Origin: Lumbricus rubellus
Taxonomy: Eukaryota > Annelida > Clitellata > Crassiclitellata > Lumbricidae
DNA: 64,000 nt
Assembly: GCA_945859605.1 (NCBI GenBank)
Contig: OX243814.1
Span: forward strand, 27,205,230-27,269,229
Reading direction: 5' to 3'
Part shown: positions 9,569 to 21,900 of the stretch, piece by piece
Numbering within the stretch: the stretch's first letter is position 1
How the letters are laid out: every line of letters begins with the position of its first letter
Program-made: the position numbers and the translations under genes
The notes under the pieces: model-generated
The model's database searches: none
What the model saw: the letters and a program-made list of their open reading frames with translations, nothing else
Told to the model about the DNA's origin: nothing

Positions 9569-12500
9569 GTAAGTCTGTAACCTAATTGAATTAAGTGACT
9601 GGAACTTGTCGTATTATCTGTCTAAAAATAATATAACAGATTTTCAAGAAGTCCTCTCCGTCTTGATTGGGGCTTTGCCGGGTGGTCGCTTGAGCACTGT
9701 TCAATGTCATGTTTTCATTATGGATGATGGTGGGCGTTTCCTTTTTTAACAATGCGCTACGCCTGTTGTCATCCTAGGTGTGTTCATACGTCTGTTCCTA
9801 TGTCTGCTTTCCTCTCTGCCTCTATATCTGATCCCCCATCTGTTCCTAAAATCACGAAACAGCAGCTTCGTTATTTTTACAAGTATAGGTGATGTCTAAA
9901 GAGTAGAGCGAGGGGACTGGTCTCTGATTGCCTATAGACACGATTGTCTGTTTTAAAAAAACCTGGTTGCTGTGGTCCACGATTATTTGAATTTATCAGG
10001 CATTGGTCGTGACTATTATAAATGCAGTTCTGGCGCCTGCAACCGTTGCAAAATGATTAGACTTTCAGGAGGACTAATCTAATCTCATCCAATGACTTAT
10101 GATTAGACTTTCAGGATGACTAATCTAATCTCATCCGATGACTTATGATTAGACTTTCAGGATGACTAATCTAATCTCATCCAATGACTTATGATTAGAC
10201 TTTTAGGAGGACTAATCTAATCTCATCCAATGACTTATGATTAGACTTTTAGGAGGACTAATCTAATCTCATCCAATGACTTATGATTAGACTTTTAGGA
10301 GGACTAATCTAATCTCATTCAATGACTTATGATTAGAGTCATTAGACTTTCAGGAGGACGTAATCTAATCCAAGCCAATGACTTCTATGGCGCCTTTTCA
10401 ATGACTCCTATAGACAATTAGACATCAATCCATGTTTGCTTGGATCAGAATCGCAATAAAGACTCGTATTTCATTGAAATACAATACGGTAGGTCAGGAA
10501 GTATTTATCACCTTTCCACGTTTGGAGTTGCAGATAATTTTGTGGGGCGCGGTGGTGTAGTCGTTGCCTTGAAGCTGGAAGGTTCGAATCCACCTCAAGT
10601 CGCTGTGTAGGGACCTTGGGCAAGTCCTTCACTCGCTTTGGCTTGAAACTCCGATGCAGTGTCCGCGCTCATTCGGGAGCGCCTCTGAGGAGAGAGAGAA
10701 AGACCTTGAAGGGGCGCCATAACAAGTGCACATACAAACGAAAACAAACAAAATAATCGTCAGTTGAAAAATATGGCTTAAAGACCATTGCTGTGTACAT
10801 TCTCAGTTTTCTTCCAGATTTAAGCGTCACCATGCAGGCTTCAAAACCAATTCCTGTTTTCGAATGCATAAAATTTCCACGATTACCCAATGCAATGTCA
10901 GGAGAATCATGTTGTGTGCATTGCATCTCCATCTAACAATCTACGGAGAGAAAGGGTCTCATCTGTGCTGCTTGCATTGACATTGTAATTGATTTTGAAC
11001 AATTTCATTTACTGCTAATTCAATTCACATGTTGTAGACACACAATGCATTCTGTGTCCATTAACCTTCACGTAACGCAGTCCTGCTCTGGTATAATTGC
11101 AGTCATAGGACACTTTCAGCCGGCTCTCAGGAGTGAGATGGTGGGGCACGGTGGTGTAGTGGGTATGTTCGTTGTCTTGCAGCCGAAGGGTTGCAGGTTC
11201 GAATCCACCTCAAGCCGCCACGTAGGGACCTTGGGCAAGTCCTTCACTCGCAATTGCTCAGTGCTTCGGCGTGAAACTCCGATGCAGTGTCTGCTCTGCA
11301 TTCGGGAGCGCCTCTGAGTAGAAAGAGCTTGAAGGGGCACTATAACAAGTGCACATACAAACAAACAAACATTGTGTTCCAGAGTTGTGCACTCATTCCA
11401 CAGACAGATGTTCATGGAGATGGACAACGCTTTGGCTTTTTAACTTGTCCTTGCTGGTATCCTTAGAGACAAAGCAGATTCTGTTGTATTGCATATAATT
11501 TGTGAATTTATAAAAAATCGTCTCCTAGTAGACACAGAGGTACACTCCCAGTGAGAAGAGCCCACGAGAAAAGAAGTCGTAAGATTATGGGCAGATGCGG
11601 CAGCAGCAATACCCCAGAGAAAGAGTAAAATAGAGGAGCTTTGAATTTAAGACAAAAGGAATTAAAGGAATAAGAGATGGAAAGAGACGAACAGCACAAA
11701 GAAAGATAAGGATGAACGAAGGAAAGTGAATTGTATGCATAAGAAAGGGAAGGAATCTTTGAACTTGAGAAACACATGTCGACAAAAGAACAACGAGAAT
11801 TGTAACTGAAAGCAGAAAAGGAAACAACGAAAGACGGGTTGTCGTGGTTGCCCGAACGTTGCATTGCACAGCTCGGAGTGAGCAAAGTGAGCATGGGTGA
11901 TGATGATGATGCGTCTTCCGCTCGGTGATGATATCAGTTTTCTTTGGATAAGTTGGCTGATAGCGTGCCCAGCACGGTGAGACATGCATGAGAGGCATGC
12001 GATATATATTCCCTGAACAGTCTTTTCATCGATTTCTTGATATTGCTCATACATATTTCAGTATCGTTTAGTCTGTATCTCTCTCTCTTTCTCTTTTTAT
12101 ACAAAACACTATGTTTAAAATGGCTGTTTTGGCTGTGTGGGTCATTGAGGCATAGATTTTTGTAGATGATATTGAAAATGGGTTATTTTGCTGAAGTGTA
12201 TTGATCATGCAGATGCAGATAAGTGGTCATCAGATTCAGTGGCTGAATGTTATCATTGCTTCCTAATATATCTAAACAGTAGAGCTCCATCTGATCTGTA
12301 GTCCGACACCTTCTGATCTGACGTCAGAAACCATCTGATCTGAAGTCAGAAACCATCTGATCTGAAGTCAGAAACCATCTGATCTGAAGTCAGAAGCCAT
12401 ATGATCTGAAGTCAGAAACCATCTGATCTGACGTCAGAAACCATCTGATCTGAAGTCAGAAACCATCTGATCTGAAGTCAGAAGCCATATGATCTGAAGT

Positions 12501-15500
12501 CAGAAGCCATATGATCTGTAGTCCGACACCTTCTGATCTGACGTCAGAAACCATCTGATCTGAAGTCAGAAGCCATATGATCTGTAGTCCGACACCTTCT
12601 GATCTGATGTCAGAAACCATTTGATCTGTGGTCAGAAACCGTCTGATCTGAAGTCAGAAGCCATATGATCTGTAGTCTGACACCATCTGATCTGTAGTCA
12701 GAAACCATCTGATCTGAGGTCAGAAGCCATCTGATTTCATTTGGTTTATGATTTTGAAAGATAGCATTTTAAATAAACACTATGTCTGTTGTCAATCTAT
12801 TGTTGTGACTTTCACAAGAAAAATGTTTCTCAGTAAGAGAAAGTTTATGACTGGTGGAGGAATATTATTAGAATACTAATGCATTACCCAACTGACTGTA
12901 GTGAAATCGTCAGGGATTCAGGGTTTATTATTTATTAATATTTATTTATTTTTATTGCACATAATATTCAACTCTGTTGATATAATCATGAACAATTAAA
13001 ATTAATACAGTGCAACAGGAGCCAGCAAAAGCCAATTGCTTATACTATCCTGACCCCTCTTTCTTAATAATATTACGGTATTATTCCTGAATGTGGGTTC
13101 TGATTGATTAACTGTATCTTTCAGATTGTTCATCAACATATTATATTCTTTTGATGTATTGTTTTGGGTTTTTTTCTGCTGTGTTTGAACAGTTACAAAA
13201 CTGGTCGGTTAAAAAGAGGCTCTAGTGAGAGAGGGATCAGAAGTTTATGTTGTGGCCAGAGTTGTAAAAAGTCAGACAGCTGCAACAGATTAGCATTAAA
13301 GTCGAAGTTGCACAGTGACATAATTTTATGGTGACATCTAGTATATAATGTTAAGACTTCTCATGCATTAATATCGGATAGCCACTATGAAGTGCTCAAA
13401 ACAGTACCATACATCAGCAAAGTCAATGTAGCTTTATGCTGAGAAGAGAAAGAAATGTCTGGCTGTTGTCCACTGAAACCGATATTTTATGTCAGTTTAT
13501 TTTTGACGGTGTATATGTTTGAGTGCTTTGATCACTGTGAGTGCTGTTTAAAAGTTGAGGCCCAGAGGAAAGGATTATTTTTCCACATGATCCGCAATTG
13601 CTGTAGACCTATCAATCTCATTTTATTGCTACATACACGTCCCTTCTTCAGCTGCTGTGCTTCTGTGTTCTTTTATTGAGACTGTGGGTTCAGTGAGTCT
13701 CCCAGTGACAGGTCCGTCTGTGTTTCTGCCACTTTCTGGGCGTCTTATTCGCCGCAGACGTCCAACTGAAATTAGAAACCTCGTGGACGGAACAACGAGT
13801 AGTTGGAGGCATTCAAGACATTCATTACGGGGTGTCCTTTGGAGTTAGACGGTTGTTAAAGGCAGCTGTCAGTCTTCTGATGGAGACTGTGACTATAGGA
13901 TGAAGTCAGGTTTTTCAGTCAGTTGATTGTTTTATGTGAAAAGTTAGAGAACTAATGTCAGACTGAGCTGCTCTGTTGAAGCATGTAATAAGAAATAGTG
14001 TGTGACTGAGTGCCTGGTTGAATCTGTCATCAGTTTTCGTATCCGTCTCTGCGATAGAAACTAAAACTAACTAAAGCTACTGATCATGCCTTTTGGGTAT
14101 TGGCCCACGCGCCTGGAACAGTCTTCCAGCACCTATCCACGAACTGAAAACTTAATCTGCTTTTATAAAACAGTTAAAACTGCACCTGCTTTCGAGCTCT
14201 TTGCGTTTATGCCGACAGTTGACCATAACATTATGCATGTAAAGCATCCTAGAAGTAGCTTACTATATACCGACGACGCTATAGAAATTATCTTAAGGCG
14301 TAAAAAAAAATTGTTGTGTTTCCGGTAACGCGACCGACCCATTTTTAGGGCCGCGACCCAAATATTTTTGTAAAAATTTTTTATAAAAAAAATATTTTTG
14401 TAAAAAAATTTTTTTTTTTTCAAAAAAAAATTTTTTTTTTCAAATTTTTTTTTTACCTTTGTATTGACATAACATAAGAGACGTCAACAAAATGAAGTTA
14501 ATAGGACTGTTTCTAGAGCAGTTTTAGGTGCAGACAGTCGGGAAATAGGCAGTTTATACTTGCTTAGAACACGTACTTTGTTTCAGCATGCAAAAAGACT
14601 AGTGGGGTATACTTTTTCGGATAGTCACTGCATAAAAATATTTTACAAAATAAAAATATTTTCCGACCTACCTACCCAATTTTTGTTAGCTCTGTTACCG
14701 GAAACACAACATATTTTGTTGGGCCTAACCAACTGTTTGTATATATACTTTGCAAAAATGTTTTTGTTATCTTGTTGCAATAAAATTTATGGTTATGGTT
14801 ATGGTTAATTACATTAAGTTACATTTCGTTATCAATTCTGCATGGCTTATGAACATAGGACCAAAGGTGGCCCAGTTAAGGTTTTATTCACTGCTGAGCT
14901 AATGCCTTTTTTTACTTTCCCTTCAGTGAAAAATCCTTCAGCTTTATGACCTTCTCCATTATAAAGGTGGTCTCTCCAACGCATGCAGCGGAAAGTGATT
15001 GCTTTTGCATACTTTGCGCTTTCCTCTGTCAATTAATTATCAAGTGAGATTGCAGTTAGAAATTCATTGCAGTTTCTTCAAGAAAAAACTTATCACTGGT
15101 GCTCTCAATGATGAGTTAAAAGACGTTTGATGCAGTAAATGATGTCCAGAGAGGTAGGTTTGAAGGTAGTGAGCATTGATGTCACCAGTGAGGATGTATA
15201 ATGTATATCCATGTAAAAACCCCAAAATGGATTCCCATTCACATTTAAGAGATCTGCAGAGTTGAATAAAAAATAAAATAATAATAAATAATAAACCCTG
15301 ACTTTCCCTTGTGGAACTCTGTAGTTTCTCGGAACCTATTTTGTGTTCATATACTGGTCTAGAGATATCATAGCTAGAGCAGAATCCGGTCTATAGCTGG
15401 GACGCCAGGTAGGGAGGGAGGAGACACTGGAACTCTGATGAATTGATGACACCGGAACTCTGAATGAATGAGTGAATCAACAAAGGTATTAATGACTAAG

Positions 15501-15653
15501 TAGAACAATGGATAATGCTTCTGACCACTTATATCTGTCCTAACAGGGTTTGGCACTTTGCTTCAGGTGCTACAGCCCTTGAGGGACCAAGTGCAGAGTG
15601 AGAGACAGGAGGCATATGGTGTGTGTGTGTGTGTATGTGTGTGTGTAGGTGTG

Positions 15654-15693
<40 letters not shown>

Positions 15694-15908
15694 TGCATCT
15701 CTTGATTACTCCCAATGGTTTATTCATTGACCATCTCAGGTGCTATTTTTATGGCAACCTATTGAACTTCCAGACCTATCACCAGAGCAGTAATTAATAG
15801 ACAGAAGCAATGGAATAAATAAATAACTAAGGAGTAAATAAATAACAATATGACGGGTAATTAATTTCATCAGCTCTTGAACAATATGTTTCATCAGTCC
15901 GTGGGATG

Positions 15909-15944
<36 letters not shown>

Positions 15945-18900
15945 CAGACAAACATACAGATAGACAGACAGTTTCTTCAAATTATACAGATGGTATTTGT
16001 CATGTGAAGTCTGATATTGTCTGGTAGGCTTCGATTCTACGTCATTTGCTGGTCGCTCTGGCTACGTTTGATTTATGTTGAGCTACTGTAGCAGATATTG
16101 CTTGGTTGTCATACGTATCTTTTTGGTGCTTCAATGCATTCAGCTCAGACGAATAATTCATTCATGAATTCATAACAGCTGGTTACGTCTAGCTTGACCA
16201 AGAATGCTTGTCGTTGGTTTGGAGAATAGCATTGACTGATATGCTGAGAAAAATGTTTTTTACAGATGGTAAATCCATAACTTACTGAAGTTTCTAGAGA
16301 GCGTGTCCCTTCAATACTCTCTTCTGTGAAGTCTGAATTCTTTAAAAGAGTAGTTTTGTTGACCGTCAATGCTTCTTTAGCTATATTTGGTTGTGCGCGT
16401 TTGATTTATAATCTGCTACTGTTATGAATGCTTACATGCGCATTTGTCAGATACAGATAATGGTTACTTACTTACTTACTTACTAACTTGCTCAGAAGTA
16501 ATTTAAAAAAATTAAATTGACAGTAATATATTGATGTCAGGCTCAGCAAGGTGTAATTGTAAATTGTAATGGTAATTGATTTGATACAAAGTGTAATTTA
16601 ATTTAAAATCATTTGATGATTTTACCCTTTACTGAGAAGCATGTGTTAAAATGTGTGGGAACCAATGCAGCTCATTGTTAAAGGGCTAATTGATTGAAGC
16701 CTAATGATCATGTGCATAGTTCAGAGATTTATTGACTATTGGTCTTTGAATTTTAAAAAATTTGATTGCAATTATTGGACTTATTTTTACACTGTCCTTA
16801 ATTTAAGGCTGTGTAAGCAATAATAACAAAAGTGGGAACATTGTGATTTGTTGTATTCAGCTTCCGCTTAGAAAATTTTGGCTTATTATGTAATAAGTTA
16901 ATTTATGTAAACCTAATTTCTCAAGATGAAGTAACGTGGACTAAAGTGAAAATATGTAGTATTTAGGAGGGTGGGGGTTGATCCAAAGTACAGTGCTGTT
17001 TTTGTGACAAGGCATTTGTTGCAGGGCTTTTTTAACGTGCAGTTGTACACAAAATGTGCAGTTCTAAATAAAATTGTGTAGTTGTAAAAGCACTTCTGTA
17101 CAGTTAAAACTAGCAAAAAAATGGTCGTTGTCCTCCGATTGGAAGTAATTTACCATGGAGGATGGAAATGAAAAGAAGGGGTTGTGCAGTTCTAAAAATT
17201 TCTTTAAAACACCCCTGATTTGTTGGTTGGTCTGACTCTGTCAAAGGCATAATTATGAATGAGTGAAATGCAGAATTGTTTTGAATACTTTTGGATATGA
17301 TTTCGACTGTTGACTGCACGTCAGTGGAATTGCAGCTTTCTAACTCACAATCAGAGGACAAGAGGAAGAAGACATATTTTAACCCTTTAAAAACCAGCAT
17401 GTACTGACATGCATGGAAAACATATGTATACATGTAGCTGGTCGTTAAAGGGTTAAATAGTGAATGCTGATTGCTTGGTTGCTTAAATAGTTGTAAAGTA
17501 AGCAAATGATAAAATTCCTGTTAACCCCTTTACCGGCAACCCCAATTATAGTCGTCATCTATACAATTATGTGCCAGTCGGCCGCTAAAGGGATTAAACG
17601 TGTATTTTAACGTCTCAAAAATTATTCGCTTGTTGCAGCCTTATTATTTTCAATTAATTCCACTTATAGTTTGGCAAATATCTTTTCCATCGATCCGGCT
17701 TCTGTTTATAGTCAAGTGGAATTGTTTAATCAATCTCGCCTGTCTTTAGGCGGCAATTACTTTTCATCAATGCAAGTTCTTCTATTTAATGAAAATTTAT
17801 TATTCATCAATCGAGCTTCGATTTCAGCGAGATTGTTTTCATAAATCCCACTTCTACTTAAGCAGAAATTAATTTAATCGATCCGACTTATATTTTTGGC
17901 AAAAGCAGAATCCTTTTTGTCAATCCAGCGCTGAAACCCATGCATTGGCGAATAGTTTACGATGCCATAATACACACGTTTACCTTCGAACAATTTTCCC
18001 ATGCAAATTGATGCAAAGCCTATTTATGTAAACTGTAGCTATCGACGCATATGGTTGTTTACATGTACAGACGAAAATGAATCAATGCCCCTGCTTGTGC
18101 AAGTCCTATATCCTTGCATCATGAGTTTGATCTGTGTGCTATGCACTGTCTCCCAGGCCTTCATCATCTGTCCTCTGTTAGCAGGAAATCTGGCAGGAAA
18201 ATCGCTTGAATTATCTGGACGGGCTTCATCTTACCCGCAGCTAATGAACTGTACAAAAGAGCCATGCATCTTGTAGAGAACGCCGCAACTTCATCCCTTA
18301 CAGGCTACAATTACGATGCATGAAACGGTAATTTCATTTTCCGTGGATGTCTTCGGCGCAGCGAACCACCGCCCGGCCGCAGCAGCGCTGGATGTGGCGG
18401 CGAAGGCGGCTTTGCATCTCCATCTTTATGGAGCAAAGTTCTGCCGCTGTAATCCTCCTCCTCCTGCTGCTGTATCAGCTGCCAACTTTATTGGGCTCGT
18501 CGTCGTCGTTGTCAACATTTAATTTGCTTTTCTGTTTTATTACGACCGGTTTTCGTCGTGCTGGTCCAGATTTTTTGGTAGTTGATGGTTGAAAAACAAA
18601 ACTCGAAATAACTTTTCTATAGATGGCCGGTGAGCATTAAAAGCATCTGCGTCGTATTTGATGATCAGCAGAATGTGTTGACAGTATGAGATATTGGTTA
18701 GGTTAATCAACGTCGCGCTCGTTTTCTAGATTTCTCGAGCGTATGTTTTGGCAAGATAAGGCAGAGTGATGGAAACAAGCAAATAAACATCCACTAACTC
18801 TACATCAAGTATCCGATACCCATCATACGGACTCACCAAAAAGTCACCTCTTGCTGTATCGCCACAGGTCTTTGACTCAAAACTGAAAACAATGCTTCTT

Positions 18901-21900
18901 TGCAGATCCTATCCTGATCTCTCCACTTCTGCCCATGGGCGCCCGCAGAAAATTTTGCAGGAGGGGGCAAAAATTTTACGATAGTCACGGTTGAATTTTT
19001 CAGTGACAAGAGCATGAAAATACAGCGCTGGAAATTAAAAACACGGGTATGTTTTCAAAGAGGTTTCTTAATGCAAATTTCTCAGTTTCATTTTGTGTAT
19101 TATTTTTAGTATGAATAGTTTCCTTAGTGCGAAAATTTGTTAAAAATCCAAAGGTAGATGTTAAAAAGTAGGTCTATTAAGAGCACAATAAATATTTATT
19201 TCTATAGAGATTTCTAGACGTAAATTTATGACTTTAACTGTGTGTATCATTCGTATCATTAGTGTTTTAATGCGAAGAAATTTGTTAAAAACTCAAAAGT
19301 AGTAGTTAGAAAAATAAGTGTCACTTTTCCAGGGGGGGGGCAAGTGCCCCCCCCTTGCCCCTATGTGTGGGCGCCCATGCTTCTGCCTACCTCCAACGTT
19401 GTTTCAACTCTAAAAACATCATCCACCATAACTGTCACAAGTCTTTTCCCTCTTCTTCTCTACGTGTGACCTTCAGTCTCTTCGGAAGCTTCTTCGTATA
19501 AGTTCGTGGTAGCATAGGCCTATCCCTAGATAACTGTTTCATTAGCTAAATGGCTAGGTAAAGAATCTACAGACTTTCACTGTTTTGTAACCAACAACGA
19601 CGACGTGTTTAAGTCTTCTTATTATACTCCAAAATCCGATGTAAAGTAAAACGATCAGCAACAACACAACAATGACTACACTTGCGTTATCATAACAACT
19701 ACACGACGACTATCTTCATCAGTCTACTCTATCGCAACTCAACAACAACTCTTACAGCCTATCTCAACGGCTCTCAACACGCAACTCTCCTTCTTCACTT
19801 CCACTCCCTTCTTGTACAATTAACGTACGCTCGTCTAGACGTCACGTGCTGTCCAGACAATCACCTGTGCAGACGCCGCGCGGCAATTTGCACCTGGCCT
19901 ACTTACGTCGCTGTACGACAATCGGCGTGCACTGATTAAATTAGCTGACATTACCTCCTTCCTTTCTTTTGAAGAGAGCTAATTAATCTTAAAAATTAGC
20001 GAACGTATAATGCTTAAACTAAATACAAACAATTCTTATACTAAATGCAATCACAAAATACCTTATACTACAATCTCGATAAGCAGTCTGCTACTACATT
20101 CAACTTTCCTTTCTTATAGTTCAACAGAATGTCAAAATTTTGCAATGATAAAGACCATCTGACTAACTTAGCAGACTTCGACATTGACTCAGTCAAATAA
20201 ACTAAAGGATTATGATCAGTGAACACATTAATCTTGGAACCAATAATGATTTCTTTCAATTTGTTTAAAGCCCATATGATTGCATAGGCTTCCTTCTCAA
20301 TCGTCGCCCATCTCCTCTGGGTATCTGTCAGCTTCTGGCTGATAAATGAAACGGGACGTTCTATCCCCTCATCGTCCACTTGTGACAGCACAGCCCCCAC
20401 AGCAAAATCACTGCTATCACAGTACAAATTAAATGGTTTGCCAACCTCGAACATGTACAGAATAACATTCGATAAAACAATTTCTTTAAGAGACTCAAAA
20501 GACTTCTGGTGGTCCTCAGTCCAAACAATGTTCTCAGGTGTCTGCTTGCTAGTTAAATCTGTTAATGGTTTAGCAATTTCAGCAAAATTACAAATAAATT
20601 GTCTGTAGAAACCAAAAAATCCTAACACTTGCTTCACTTGCTTCTTCGTTTCAGGGTTTTTTAAATTAATCAAACTGTCCATCCTATCTGGATTCATCAT
20701 CTTCTTCCCTGATCCTATGAGGTGACCGATGAATTTCACCTCACTCTTACCAAACACACATTTCTTCAAGTTCAAGGTTACATTATGCAGTCTTATTTGT
20801 TTCAAAAACAATTCTAAATGTTTCAAATGAATGTTCCAATCATCAGAATGTACTGCAATGTCATCAACATAGGGTTCAGTAAATGCATTAATCGGTTGCA
20901 AAATCATGTTTATGGCTTTTACAAAAGTCCGTCCAGAGTTAATCATTCCAAAAGGGACACGTGTAAATTCGTACAGTCCACTATGGGTAACGAATGCGGT
21001 TTTCCATTGGTCGGATTTCTTCACCGGACAAGTCCAGTAAGCACTGCGACAGTCCAAGACGGAAATAAACTTGGATTTCCCGACTTTGCTCAGCACATCG
21101 TTGACGATCGGCATGGGGTATCGACAATTTTCAGTATATGAATTCACGTACCTGTAGTCGCACGCGAGTCTCAAGGATCCGTCCTTCTTCTTGACGATGA
21201 CCAGCGGACTTGCCATTCTGCTCGACGACGGCTGAATGATGTTTGCTTTCAGCATCTCTCGTATTTGTTTGTCCACTTCTGCGCGATATATCAACGGTAT
21301 TCGATAAGCCGTGAACTCCTTCTCTCGAAAGTCTGGTCTCAGCACCACTTCGTGTTCTACCAATGTACATAATCCAGGTTTGTCCGAAAATCTGTCTGCA
21401 TATCGGTTCAGTACATCCAGTAGCTGTTTCTGTTGCTCGCTCGTAAGATGTCCGATCTGTTCATAGTCCAATTGCAGCGATTTCTGTGTCGTCTCTGCAT
21501 GGTCTTCTTTCAATGGTAGCTCTACCACTGATCCGAATTCGTCGTCCTCTTCCACGATGAGACCACACGATAATGTTCTTGCGATGAACTTCCTCATTTT
21601 GTTGGCATGGACGATTCGTCGGCCGTTTTCATTCATGTCCACCAGATACGAATACTTGGATCTTCTTTGTAGCACTGTACATGGACCATGCCATCGTGAG
21701 ATCAATTTATTGGTTGACGTTGGATACAGGACGATGACGTTTTCTCCTGGTTCGAATTCTTTATCCTTGGCCCTCTTGTTGTATTGACTGGCGTATTGTT
21801 TTTGCTTTTCCTCTGCACAATTCTCAGCAAATATCAAAGCTTTCTCCATGTCTGCTCTTAAGTTCTTCAGGTACTTTGCTGGTTGTACTCCAATGTTTGG

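Noticed and set aside
10543..11369. Functional tRNA genes
   Set aside because: A and B boxes are present, but the sequence between and after them does not form a tRNA cloverleaf and the 3' part is the SINE body.
19682..19939. 85-codon + strand frame, repeated at 26240-26497
   Set aside because: It lies inside the LTRs, antisense to the element, and is duplicated only because the LTRs match.
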